Assembly (NCBI GenBank): GCA_963794955.1
Contig: CAWCGF010000025.1
Coordinates: 62,001 to 126,000, forward strand
Reading direction: 5' to 3'
Source of the DNA: JAFDVL01 sp963794955
GTDB taxonomy: Bacteria; Acidobacteriota; Blastocatellia; RBC074
Length of the DNA stretch: 64,000 bases
The notes under the pieces are model-generated. The model saw nothing but the letters and a program-made list of their open reading frames with translations, did no database searches and was not told the DNA's origin. A program made the translations under genes and the position numbers. How positions within the stretch are numbered: the first letter of the stretch is position 1; every line of letters starts with the position of its first letter. This document shows, one piece after another, positions 49,957 through 58,801 of the stretch.

Positions 49957-51843
49957 TTACTGTCTCTGAAACTCTGGCGAGCCTAGAATCAAGCCCGCAA
50001 TCTTGGCAACATCGGTGCCGTTATTGCCAGCGATCTGTGGATCACTCAGCATTTTGTCTAATGTCGCGCGCGTGCTGGCTGAAATATTGCCGTGCAAGAT
50101 GTTTTTGACGAAATAAGCGGCTACTTCATTTGGCTTCGCAGCTTTCAACTCAGGCGCAAAGTTGATGCGCGTGCCAAAAATCCGATTGCTGCTGAGCGCC
50201 AACGCAAAGTTCATCCGTTCAAGTAACGCGCCGGTATTGACCCAAACTTCTGCTTCGTCCTTATAACCGGTAGGTGGTTGCGCTAAGAAAAGCCCTTCGC
50301 CCATTTGCTGAATCCAGCGATGAAATATAGGCGCGCCATTGGTGTCTGCGCCTAATGCGCGCGCAGCACTGACCGTCATTTCAAATGGCGTCTTGATCTT
50401 GGCGCGATAGCTTTCGGCTGACCAGAATTCCGGCGACGTGAACAGCGATTGATAAACTGCGCGCAAATCGCCATCGCTCTTCAAGTATGTCTGTGAGAGC
50501 CGATCAATCAACGATTGTGGCGGATTGTCCGAGACAAATTTCCGAGCCAGCTTCGTCGAGAGAAACCTTGCAGTTGAAGGATGCTTGGCCAGCATTTTGA
50601 TGACTATCTCAGCATCTTTCTGACCACCGCCTGCCGGAATCTTCTGTCCTAAAACTGTTTTTTCGCCATCGTCGTGCATAAAGGGAGCGAAGTAAAAGCC
50701 TCCGCCATTGCGCGGCTGCCGCAAGGTCCAGCCGGTGAAGCAACGCGCAACTTCCTGCACATCTTTTTGTGTGTAGCCGCCTTCCACACCAAGCGTATGC
50801 AACTCCATAATCTCGCGGGCATAGTTTTCGTTAAGGCCCCGGCTGCGCTTCCCTTGTGGTTTTTGTTGCGGCTGGGCCATTTTCTCTGACTGGCGCTGTT
50901 CTGCCTTCATTTCGCGTTGTTGCTGATTTTCCGTGCGGCGCATTTCGCGTTTGATATTGCCCGTTCCCAAACCACCAAACCGTCCTTGCCCCAAAGGTGC
51001 GTTGGGGTTTCTGTTTTGCCGCATTCGGCGCAATTGATTGAGGTCTGGCATTTTAGCGTTGGCCGAAGTGCTGAGCCAGTTATCCAGATAAAACAACATC
51101 GCTGGACTCTTGGCCGTTGCCAACAATAGGTCTTCAAACTTGCCAAAGACATTGGGGCGAATTGCATCACGCTCATACGACGTAAGCAAGATCCGATCTG
51201 CACCTTTCTGCGCAAACACATTGAAGTGATTGAACCAAAAATCTGTCAGCACTTCTTGCAATTGGCGCTCACTGTAAACAGCCCGCAAAATCTTGGCTTG
51301 CTGTAACTCAATTACCGGAGTTTGTCGTGGCTTGTAGCCCATGTCGGCTAAGGCTTTGATGTACTCCCGGCGTTTTGCTGGGTCAGTTAAATTGTCTCCG
51401 CCTGGCAATGTCTGTTTCTCATCAGCCTTCATTTCCTCGCCACTTGCGGCAGCGGAGTTATTTTGCTTCTCGAACTTGTCGCGTAGTTGCTGTAAGACCT
51501 GGGGTGGTGGTTCGTAGACTCGTGCAATCTCCTCGCTGCTCATGGTGATCGTTGCCAAAGGCTGCAATTTCTGCGCAACGACCTCATCAGCTATCTTCTC
51601 TGGGGACAACTGTTGATCAAGGTATTTCTCCCATCCCATTTTCATTACCTGCTCAATCTCGCCTGGGCGCGGGCCGAAAGTGAGACGGTCAAGCAGGTGA
51701 AGCACCTTTTGCTGCTCGGTAAGTTTTACACTTTGGGAGGATTTATTCTTTTGCGCGAGTACACTGCCAGCAGGACTAAAGGCCAAAAGGCATGCCAGCA
51801 ATAGGGAGTAAAGTTGCGTTAGTTTTATTCTTGGTTTCAGCAT
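49957..51843 (-). CDS. DUF1800 domain-containing exported protein
   Basis: The 628-residue protein has a signal peptide (about 1-31, SPAGSVLAQ) and the DUF1800 features HLLDRLTFGPRPGEIEQVMKMGWEKYLDQQL, LTDFWFNHFNVFAQKG and NENYAREIMELHTLGVEGGYTQKDVQEVARCFTGW, with a late ARFLSTKLARKFVSDNPPQ. A charged, Gln/Arg/Met-rich insert (about residues 285-340) is unusual. DUF1800 and DUF1501 genes occur as pairs in many phyla, probably as a two-component exported system of unknown role. It heads the pair; the 948-bp upstream gap shows no clear promoter for it. Confidence 0.92.
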   Translation of the reverse strand: MLKPRIKLTQLYSLLLACLLAFSPAGSVLAQKNKSSQSVKLTEQQKVLHLLDRLTFGPRPGEIEQVMKMGWEKYLDQQLSPEKIADEVVAQKLQPLATITMSSEEIARVYEPPPQVLQQLRDKFEKQNNSAAASGEEMKADEKQTLPGGDNLTDPAKRREYIKALADMGYKPRQTPVIELQQAKILRAVYSERQLQEVLTDFWFNHFNVFAQKGADRILLTSYERDAIRPNVFGKFEDLLLATAKSPAMLFYLDNWLSTSANAKMPDLNQLRRMRQNRNPNAPLGQGRFGGLGTGNIKREMRRTENQQQREMKAEQRQSEKMAQPQQKPQGKRSRGLNENYAREIMELHTLGVEGGYTQKDVQEVARCFTGWTLRQPRNGGGFYFAPFMHDDGEKTVLGQKIPAGGGQKDAEIVIKMLAKHPSTARFLSTKLARKFVSDNPPQSLIDRLSQTYLKSDGDLRAVYQSLFTSPEFWSAESYRAKIKTPFEMTVSAARALGADTNGAPIFHRWIQQMGEGLFLAQPPTGYKDEAEVWVNTGALLERMNFALALSSNRIFGTRINFAPELKAAKPNEVAAYFVKNILHGNISASTRATLDKMLSDPQIAGNNGTDVAKIAGLILGSPEFQRQ

Positions 51844-52390
51844 ACATTCCCTCGAAAATTTATGAAGCTATTCCTCCAAACGGCGGAAACGTAAGCTAAG
51901 ACGAAAGAAATTGTGACTTGGTTGGAAATAAATGATGAGGGTTGTGACTATAGCAAAAAAAGAAATAGCTGCTGAAGATTATGCAACATCCCCCGAAGTC
52001 ACATAATTCTCAGCAGCCACTTCAATAGCTCTTTTACGGAACAGGAACTCGCTCCCCAACGAATTCCCCAAGGTATCCCCCAACACATCCCGTAGTCGAG
52101 CGTTATTTGAACGTTGATTTCGATTATGTTTAATGCAATACCGATGCCAAGCTACAGGCCCATTACACAATATCCTGCAATAGTTGCTCTATCCTATTTT
52201 TAATCAGCGATTTATCAATCTTTTTTCATGAATCTTTTTTTCTTCGCTTCAATTGCCATTGATCTCTATGCCTGATTTGACGACATTCTGTACTCAACAG
52301 TGTGTCTTTTTAAGGCAATAAGCACTAATGAAGTCGTTGCCTTGCCCACTACCTGCCTAAATTTGACTCCAAAAATCTTGGACTCTTAAA
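51844..52390. other. 547-bp intergenic region without a readable gene
   Basis: This is the spacer between the DUF1800 gene (- strand) and the B12 operon promoter. It is A/T-rich with several T-runs. A 63-codon frame on the - strand (52170-51979) lacks a proper start codon and ribosome site, so I do not call it. No repeat of the flagellar type is present. Confidence 0.5.
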
Positions 52391-52419
52391 TTGACAGCCC
52401 TAGATGAGCGTGCTAAGTT
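52391..52419 (+). promoter_or_regulatory. Sigma-70 promoter of the B12 uptake operon
   Basis: TTGACA (52391-52396), 17 bp, TAAGTT (52414-52419) has a perfect -35 and a partial -10. Transcription would start ~30 nt before the riboswitch aptamer. Confidence 0.55.
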
Positions 52420-52449
52420 GCCAACCTCTTTGCAAGTTCTTTGCATTTC

Positions 52450-52640
52450 TTTTAGGTGCTTGAATCTCGGTTCAAGATAATAGGGAAGCGGGTGGAATCC
52501 CCGCACGGTCACCGCCACTGTGATGCTCGATTTTTATGTCGCTGCTGATAAAGCATTTGCCATTGCGTGTTCTCACGTGAGAAGGCTAATGTCTTCTGCG
52601 CTGCATTGAGCGAAGTCAGGAAACCTGCCTGGAAGTTGTT
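52450..52640 (+). ncRNA. Cobalamin (B12) riboswitch
   Basis: The conserved pieces appear in order: GGTGCTTGAATC at the 5' stem, AATAGGGAAGCGGGTGGAAT with CCCCGCACGGTC, CCGCCACTGTGATGC, and the B12 box AGTCAGGAAACCTGCCTGG near the 3' end. Such aptamers bind adenosyl- or methylcobalamin and switch off downstream genes. The genes that follow are B12 uptake genes, and a hairpin terminator lies between aptamer and first start codon, which indicates transcriptional attenuation. Confidence 0.95.
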
Positions 52641-52678
52641 GCTTTCGATTGCTCTTCGGCTGAAAGAGCGCGGCATAA

Positions 52679-52720
52679 ATTAGAGGGACGGATTTGTTCG
52701 CAAAACTCTCTCTCTAATTC
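52679..52720 (+). promoter_or_regulatory. Alternative hairpin in the riboswitch expression platform
   Basis: AATTAGAGGGA and TCTCTCTAATT can pair over 11 bp, with one G-U, across a ~19-nt loop. It sits between the aptamer and the terminator, the place of an antiterminator or a second stop hairpin. Its partner in the switch cannot be told by eye. Confidence 0.5.
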
Positions 52721-52743
52721 GGTTATTCTCCTTTCTTTCTTGT

Positions 52744-52791
52744 AAGCCTTAGACGCGCGCGATTTTGCCCGTCTGAGGCTTTTCTTTTTTT
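52744..52791 (+). terminator. Riboswitch terminator abutting the btuF start codon
   Basis: AAGCCTTAGACG (52744-52755) and CGTCTGAGGCTT (52770-52781) form a 12-bp stem with one G-U, followed directly by TTCTTTTTTT. The T-run ends at the base before the ATG at 52792, so stem, U-run and start codon are contiguous. No Shine-Dalgarno fits between them. Confidence 0.88.
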
Positions 52792-53709
52792 ATGGCCTGC
52801 CCCGGCATTCAACTTAAAGTTCTTCTCTTCTGGCTCTTGGCTGTCTTGTGCTTAGGCACTTCCTGTCGAAAGCACACTCATTCTGTTACTTCTCCTCCTA
52901 CCCAACTCTTTACCGATGAAATTGGCCGTCAGGTAGCGCTCACGCTAAATCCACAGCGCATCATCTCGTTAGCCCCGAATATTACAGAAACGTTGTTTGC
53001 CCTGGGATTGGGGGAGCGGGTGGTTGGGGTGACGACGTATTGTGACTTTCCGGCAGAAGCGAAGGCCAAAGAAAAAGTTGGCGACACGCTCAAGCCAAAT
53101 CTTGAACGCCTCATCGCGCTCAAGCCGGACTTGGTTTTGCTTTCTACCGCCAGCCAACTGGAAAAAATTACACGGCAACTAGATCAACTCAACATTCCCA
53201 TCTTTATTACTAACCCCAAGACGGTTGCCGAAGTACTGACTTCCATTCGCAAGTTGGGAGAAATTACAGGCACAAGTCTGCGGGCGGAAGAGATCATACT
53301 GGCGATGCAGGCCAAAATAAAAGACTCGCCACAACGAGCAATAAGCCAATCGCCGCCCAGGGTTTTGTATGTGCTGCAACTTTCACCGCTGATCACGGCG
53401 GGCAAAAACACGTTCATCAATGACTTAATCAACATCGCGGGAGGGCAATCTATTTCCGGCACAGAAACTACCGATTATCCGCAATTTTCCCGTGAGACGG
53501 CTATCGCACGCGCACCGGAAATTATTATCGTCCCTACCAGCCACGGCTCCGAACTCGTCAGTATTGAAGCGATTAAACGCGATTTCGCCGTTACGCCAGC
53601 CGTCAAAAATAATCGTATCGTAGGCGTCAATCCCGATCTGATTGATCGCCCAGGGCCGCGCATTGTGGATGGACTCGCAGCCTTGCGAAAGGCGATTCAT
53701 GGCAAGTAA
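52792..53709 (+). CDS. btuF: B12 ABC transporter substrate-binding protein (BtuF-like)
   Basis: The 305-residue protein is a periplasmic binding protein of the class III helical-backbone type. It has an N-terminal lipoprotein-like signal (LLAVLCLGTSC), then RIISLAPNITETLFALGLGERVVGVTTYCDFPAEAKAKEKVGDTLKPNLERLIALKPDLVL, typical of BtuF/FhuD. Close to the C-terminus is VNPDLIDRPGPRIVDGL. The start ATG lies directly after the riboswitch terminator. Its end overlaps the next gene by 11 bp. Riboswitch and neighbours point to cobalamin or a related corrinoid as ligand. Confidence 0.92.
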   Translation: MACPGIQLKVLLFWLLAVLCLGTSCRKHTHSVTSPPTQLFTDEIGRQVALTLNPQRIISLAPNITETLFALGLGERVVGVTTYCDFPAEAKAKEKVGDTLKPNLERLIALKPDLVLLSTASQLEKITRQLDQLNIPIFITNPKTVAEVLTSIRKLGEITGTSLRAEEIILAMQAKIKDSPQRAISQSPPRVLYVLQLSPLITAGKNTFINDLINIAGGQSISGTETTDYPQFSRETAIARAPEIIIVPTSHGSELVSIEAIKRDFAVTPAVKNNRIVGVNPDLIDRPGPRIVDGLAALRKAIHGK

Positions 53710-55585
53710 GGTCGTCCCAACTCAATTCAGGAATCTCCAGGCGGCATATTTGACCAAGCGCCGCGTTCGCCTTGTTTTTACAATATTGTGCTTTGCGCTA
53801 ATCCTGGCATCTGTCATTGCGCTTTGCCTCGGCAGCGAATCTATTTCGCTGGCGCAACTCTGGGCCCAGTCCCTCTCGCGTGAACAAGAAATCATCATCT
53901 TCAATCTACGGATGCCACGGATCGCGCTGGCCTTGGGTTCTGGAGCGGCGTTGGCGTTGGCTGGCGCGGCATTTCAGGCGTTGCTGCGCAACCCGTTAGC
54001 TGATCCTTACGTGTTGGGAGTGTCCAGCGGAGCCGCTTTAGGCGCGATAGTGGGGATCATGTTTGCTTCCCAGTTCGTCTTCGCGCGTCCGTTGCTTAGT
54101 TTCGCCGGAGCTTCTATTGCCACTTTCGTGGTTTATCTGCTAGGGCGGCGCGATGACGATCCGGCGCGCTTGATTTTGGCAGGAGTGGTAATTTCGACGC
54201 TGTTGGCCTCTTTCATGGTGTTATTGACGACATTGGCTGACGATATCAGGCTGCGCAACATTACTTTTTGGTTGCTTGGCGATCTATCGAGTGGCAGTAG
54301 CGAGCTTATTTGGTTTCTTGCCGTTGCCGTACTTGTCGGAGGAATAGTTTTATTTGCGAACGCGCGGGCATTGAACTTGATGATTGTGGGTGAACGAGAT
54401 GCTTTCTCACTGGGCGTGGAGACGAACCGAGTGCGCTGGATCGTTTTTGTCACTGCTTCATTGCTGACGGCAGCGGCGGTTTCGACCGGTGGCGCCATCG
54501 GCTACGTCGGCTTGGTCGTGCCACATCTCATCCGACTTGCCGCAGGCACGGATAATCGCCTTGTCCTTCCGGCCTCGGCGTTGGCTGGAGCATTATTGGT
54601 ATTGATCGCCGACACGGCTGCCCGCACTGTGATCGCGCCGCGCGAACTGCCAACCGGAGCTATTACAGCCTTACTTGGCGCGCCCGTGATGGTGTATTTG
54701 TTAGTAGGGCGAGCGAGGTTGAGACGCGGAGCTACGAGAACACGGGGACACGGGGAAATAGTAGACATAAGACCCGCATCCGCATTTCCGATTTTGCCTG
54801 ACGCACAGTTGCTGCAATTGGAAAACGTTAGTTTTCAGTACGATCACGAAGTTCTTGCTCAGATCAATCTTGACGTTTGCTCGGGTGAAATCGTCGCGCT
54901 GCTAGGCCCAAACGGGGCCGGCAAATCTACCTTGCTGAACGTTGCCGCCGGGAAGCTTAAACCGCAAACCGGCATCGTGCGGTTGCAAGACAAAAACATC
55001 TCCGACTTTGTGCGCCGCGAAGTTGCCAAACACGTCGCGCTAGTAGCCCAAGCCAGCGATCTACAGTTTCCGTTAACGGTGCTGGAATATGTGCTGGCTG
55101 GACGGTTTGTGCATACCCCAAGCGTTGGTTTTGATTCACTCGCAGATATCGAGATTGCACTGCAAGCATTGGCGGCAACAGATGCAACACGATTTATCAC
55201 GCGCCTCTTCAACCAACTCTCCAGCGGTGAAAAACAACGTGTCGTGCTGGCTCGTGCGTTGGCGCAACAACCCCAATTACTCTTGCTTGATGAACCTACC
55301 GCCAATCTGGACGTAGCACACCAAATTACCCTGCTCGAATTAGTAAAGCGATTGACGCGAGAACATCGCCTTGGCGTGCTCATTGTTACGCACGAAATCA
55401 ATCTCGCTGCCGAATATGCCGACCGTGTGGTCTTACTCAAGCAAGGAAAAATTCTCACCAGTGGCACAGCCGAAGCTGTGCTGACAAGCGGGAATTTGCG
55501 CGCCGTCTTTGATGCCGAGTTAGCCGTTCACAAACATCCTCAAAGCAACAAACCATTGATTACCATGATCGGAAAAACCCAATGA
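53699..55585 (+). CDS. btuCD: Fused B12 ABC transporter permease-ATPase (BtuC-BtuD)
   Basis: One 628-residue chain joins a FecCD-type permease (residues ~20-345) to an ABC ATPase (from ~368). The permease has LRMPRIALALGSGAALALAGAAFQALLRNPLADPYVLGVSSGA, STGGAIGYVGLVVPHLIRL and TGAITALLGAPV. The ATPase has Walker A GPNGAGKST (~402), signature LSSGEKQR (~507) and Walker B LLLLDEPT (~525). In the usual operon these are two genes. The ATG at 53699 overlaps btuF; an upstream ATG at 53642 would extend into it. Confidence 0.93.
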   Translation: MASKVVPTQFRNLQAAYLTKRRVRLVFTILCFALILASVIALCLGSESISLAQLWAQSLSREQEIIIFNLRMPRIALALGSGAALALAGAAFQALLRNPLADPYVLGVSSGAALGAIVGIMFASQFVFARPLLSFAGASIATFVVYLLGRRDDDPARLILAGVVISTLLASFMVLLTTLADDIRLRNITFWLLGDLSSGSSELIWFLAVAVLVGGIVLFANARALNLMIVGERDAFSLGVETNRVRWIVFVTASLLTAAAVSTGGAIGYVGLVVPHLIRLAAGTDNRLVLPASALAGALLVLIADTAARTVIAPRELPTGAITALLGAPVMVYLLVGRARLRRGATRTRGHGEIVDIRPASAFPILPDAQLLQLENVSFQYDHEVLAQINLDVCSGEIVALLGPNGAGKSTLLNVAAGKLKPQTGIVRLQDKNISDFVRREVAKHVALVAQASDLQFPLTVLEYVLAGRFVHTPSVGFDSLADIEIALQALAATDATRFITRLFNQLSSGEKQRVVLARALAQQPQLLLLDEPTANLDVAHQITLLELVKRLTREHRLGVLIVTHEINLAAEYADRVVLLKQGKILTSGTAEAVLTSGNLRAVFDAELAVHKHPQSNKPLITMIGKTQ

Positions 55586-57957
55586 AACTTCTCCCTACAA
55601 CCCTTTTCTTTGTCATTAGTTTAGTTTTTTCCTACACCATTTTCGCGCAAGAAAAATCTCCGGCAACCGGCAGCAGCCAGTTGCCGCCTGGGCCAAGCCG
55701 AATTGTTGACGCTGCTGACCAGCCGATTCCAGGTGCGCGCATCAGGATTCGCAATCAAAACGGCGTGATCGTACGCGAACTCCTTGCCGATGAAAGTGGT
55801 GAGTTTTTCGTGCCGACATTGCCCGGCGGCGAATACCAATTTATTCCCGCAGTCACCGGAATGGTTGAGGTAACGCTACCGACTACCTTCAAAAGCACCC
55901 CTGGTGCGATCATTCGCTTGACGATCAAAATGAAAATCGCGGCGCTTCAGGATTCGATTATCGTTTCAGCCACGCGCACGGAAAACAATCTAGCCATGAC
56001 TCCGGCCAGCGCGTACATCATCACGGCAGATGATTTGGCGCGGTCGCAACATGTCAGCGTGCTGGATGCGTTGCGCGGCTCACCAGGAGTCGCGGTGTTG
56101 CAAACAGCACGGCGCGGCGGCGTAACTTCACTCTTCGTGCGCGGCGGCGAATCAGATTACACGAAGGTTTTCGTGGACGGCATCCCGATTAATGATGCGG
56201 GAGGCGCGTTCGATCTGTCGGATTTGACGACTGATAGCGCCAAACAAATCGAATTAGTGCGAGGGGCAAGCAGCGCCTTGTACGGCTCGGATGCAATGAG
56301 TGGCGTGTTGCAATTCATCACGCGGCGCGGCACGAGTTCGACGCCAGAACTGGAACTTTCAGCCGAAGGCGGCAGCTTTGCCTTCAATCGGCAAGCTGCC
56401 AAAATGACCGGCGCGAACGGCGGGTTTGATTATTTGCTAGGCTTTTCCCACTTGCGCACGAATGGTCGGGATCGCAATGACGATTACCAAAATCGCGTCG
56501 CCTCGGCCAATTTGGGCTACCGTTTTAAGGAGCGGGCGAGCTTGCGATTGCTGGCCCGAAGCGAGAATTCCGGCTTGGGTGTCCCCGGAGCAACAGCGCG
56601 CTATTTCCCAGACCCGGATGAACGCGCCCGCCGACGGAGGATCGCAACGGGCCTACGCTTCACGGATCAAACAACCCGCAATTGGCATCAGAGTTTTAGT
56701 TTCGTTTATGCTGAAAACACTCAACTCGGCCTTGATCTGGCGGCTCAGGATTTGACCAAACCCACTACACCGCCCGATACGAATTTTGCCTTCAATGACT
56801 TCGTTTCGTTTTTCAATAATCACCAAAAGCGGCGCGGGCTGCGGTATCAAAGCGATGTGGTGTTGCCGCATAACAATTTGCTTTCTGCTGGCCTTGAATA
56901 TGAAAAAGAAAAGGCCGTTTTTGACAGCGGCTTTACGGGCCGGAATCGGGTTACGCCGAGCCGCAATAATCTGGGTGTCTTCGTACAGGATCAGTTCTTC
57001 TACGCCTCACGATTTGTGCTGACAGTGGGCTTGCGCGTCGAAAACAATCGCGCCGAGTTGCCCGCCAATTTTGCGAATGTGCTGAAGTCACTTGGCTCTG
57101 CGCCGTTCACGGGTAGCGTTGGCTATGGTACGAAAGTCGCGCCCAAGTTGGCCGGATTATTGGTTATCAACAAAGGCAACGACACGATTGGCGCAACCAA
57201 ATTACGTGGGTCTTACGGCGCAGGCATTAAGGCCGCAACGCTCGTCGAAGCCTTCAGCCCCAATTCATTTTTCCTCGGCAATCCGGGCTTGAAACCGGAA
57301 CGCGCGCGTAGTTTTGATTGGGGAATTGAGCAATTGTTTGTGCGGGATCGCGTGCGCATTGAAGCGACTTATTTTGACAATCAGTTCCGCGATCAGATTG
57401 CGTATGTGGGCGATCCGGCGACCTTTGGCGGGCCAATAAAAATGGCTAACGGGGTGCTCACCAGTTTTGTGAATAATGATCGTGCGCAGGCACGAGGTTT
57501 GGAATTGAGCGCAGCACTACGCCCCAAACGGCAGTTGAGCATCAGCGGGCATTACACGCTCACAGATTCCAAACTTGTTGGGGCGGCGGATGTGATTGAT
57601 TTTGGCACGCTCAAGCTCGTGCCAAATCCTGAGGTCGGCGCGCCGCTTATCCGCAGGCCAAAGCATTCCGGTGTATTCACTGCGGCCTGGATTGGGGAAC
57701 GCTTTGACATCAATTTCAACGTTTTTTCGCTGGGCCGCCGCCGCGATGTTGATCCTGTCACCTTTTCTCGCCTTGTTTACAATCAAGCTTACACAAGGGT
57801 TGATCTAGCGGGTGGGTATCGGCTGCACACACGGGCAACGTTCTTTGCGCGAATCGAAAATCTGCTCAATCGAAATTATCAGGAAGTGCTTGGCTACCCG
57901 GCCTATCGCCTGACGTTTTCGACGGGACTGCGAGTTAGAATCGGAGGCGAAAAATAG
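55582..57957 (+). CDS. btuB: TonB-dependent cobalamin receptor (BtuB-like)
   Basis: The 791-residue outer-membrane protein has a signal peptide, a carboxypeptidase-like beta domain (residues ~35-120; AADQPIPGARIRIRNQNGVIV), a TonB-box-like DSIIVSATRTENNL and a plug (VLDALRGSPGVAVLQTARRGGVTSLFVRGGESDYTKVFVDGIPINDAGGAFDLSDL, SALYGSDAMSGVLQFITRRG). A 22-strand-type barrel follows. This plug wording is typical of BtuB. It overlaps the permease-ATPase gene by 4 bp and is the last gene under the B12 riboswitch, so it supplies the outer-membrane step. Confidence 0.92.
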   Translation: MKLLPTTLFFVISLVFSYTIFAQEKSPATGSSQLPPGPSRIVDAADQPIPGARIRIRNQNGVIVRELLADESGEFFVPTLPGGEYQFIPAVTGMVEVTLPTTFKSTPGAIIRLTIKMKIAALQDSIIVSATRTENNLAMTPASAYIITADDLARSQHVSVLDALRGSPGVAVLQTARRGGVTSLFVRGGESDYTKVFVDGIPINDAGGAFDLSDLTTDSAKQIELVRGASSALYGSDAMSGVLQFITRRGTSSTPELELSAEGGSFAFNRQAAKMTGANGGFDYLLGFSHLRTNGRDRNDDYQNRVASANLGYRFKERASLRLLARSENSGLGVPGATARYFPDPDERARRRRIATGLRFTDQTTRNWHQSFSFVYAENTQLGLDLAAQDLTKPTTPPDTNFAFNDFVSFFNNHQKRRGLRYQSDVVLPHNNLLSAGLEYEKEKAVFDSGFTGRNRVTPSRNNLGVFVQDQFFYASRFVLTVGLRVENNRAELPANFANVLKSLGSAPFTGSVGYGTKVAPKLAGLLVINKGNDTIGATKLRGSYGAGIKAATLVEAFSPNSFFLGNPGLKPERARSFDWGIEQLFVRDRVRIEATYFDNQFRDQIAYVGDPATFGGPIKMANGVLTSFVNNDRAQARGLELSAALRPKRQLSISGHYTLTDSKLVGAADVIDFGTLKLVPNPEVGAPLIRRPKHSGVFTAAWIGERFDINFNVFSLGRRRDVDPVTFSRLVYNQAYTRVDLAGGYRLHTRATFFARIENLLNRNYQEVLGYPAYRLTFSTGLRVRIGGEK

Positions 57958-57977
57958 CTTCCTCAGCGCCTCTTGCC

Positions 57978-58565
57978 TCAGCGCAAATTTCCCATTGTTT
58001 GCTGCCAGGCCAAGGTACGGCGCAACACATTCAGTCGCGCGCGTTCACTTTCGGTGGTGAGTGGCTCCAACTGGTTGGCAATTTCAGTCAGCAAGGCAAA
58101 CGCAAATAGCCCGGCGTGCGTTGTGATGTGCGTGTAGTAATGGACTTCAATCATGCCTGCAGCCGTGTGGTGAAAGGCGCGTAGTTCGGCCTCGTTCATC
58201 TTCTCGACATTGGCATTGATTGGCAACACTTCGCGCGGAATGCCGTGCTGATAGCTCGCTTCGTGCTTCCAACCTAACAACAAGAGGCCAATCATCACAC
58301 CTTGTTCATTCAAATAATCCGGGCTGAACACAGAATTCAGCTCTGGCGGGGTCGAAAGGCGCGGGCCGTAGTTGCCATATTCGGGATTGATGAGTTGCGA
58401 GTTGTAGATCACACCAACGGCTTCGCCGCGCTCCGTCACGATTTTGACGAATTGGCCGAAGCAGTAATCGGCAGCGGTCGGCGGCGTGGACGTTTCCAGT
58501 GAATCTAGTACGCGGGCGGCGTAATCCACGTGCGAATTTGATTTAATGACTTTGGCGATACGCAT
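57978..58565 (-). CDS. HAS-barrel-like conserved hypothetical protein
   Basis: The 195-residue protein begins with a segment that resembles a HAS-barrel (MRIAKVIKSNSHVDYAARVLD, YCFGQFVKIVTERGEAVGVIYNSQLINPEYG), the small barrel found at the N-terminus of some ATPases. A helical domain follows (RAFHHTAAGMIEVHYYTHITTHAGLFAFALLTEIANQLEPL). Similar stand-alone proteins exist in cyanobacteria, as I recall, without a known function. It converges on btuB with 20 bp between stops. No cofactor motif is seen. Confidence 0.7.
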   Translation of the reverse strand: MRIAKVIKSNSHVDYAARVLDSLETSTPPTAADYCFGQFVKIVTERGEAVGVIYNSQLINPEYGNYGPRLSTPPELNSVFSPDYLNEQGVMIGLLLLGWKHEASYQHGIPREVLPINANVEKMNEAELRAFHHTAAGMIEVHYYTHITTHAGLFAFALLTEIANQLEPLTTESERARLNVLRRTLAWQQTMGNLR

Positions 58566-58728
58566 AAGATTTTTGGGCGAATATTTTCACGACCACGCAA
58601 TCTCCAAGAAGTCGTGACAGTTCCTGCACATATCGGTGCGAGATTGCCAACCAGAGCAGCGAACGAGATTGCTCTGGTTGAGCGCCGGGTTCGATAGCGC
58701 AGTTATTAATCAGCGCAGTCTCGCTAGT

Positions 58729-58800
58729 AAAGGCTGATTGGGTTGAAGACAAATCCTTTCGGGTGTAATCGTTGGGGACTCAATCAGCCTTTTTGTTTTT
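58729..58800 (+). terminator. Long-loop hairpin with U-rich tail between two - strand genes
   Basis: AAAGGCTGATTG-like stem (58729-58740) pairs with CAATCAGCCTTT (58781-58792) over 12 bp and is followed by TTGTTTTT. Orientation of the U-tail is on the + strand, yet both flanking genes are on the - strand. It could end an unannotated + strand RNA from the 236-bp gap, or act in both directions for the nuclease-like gene. Confidence 0.45.
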
Positions 58801-58801
58801 C

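Noticed and set aside
51979..52170. A 63-codon - strand frame in the gap before the B12 operon
   Set aside because: It begins with TTG without a ribosome site and shows no recognisable domain; it may be chance.
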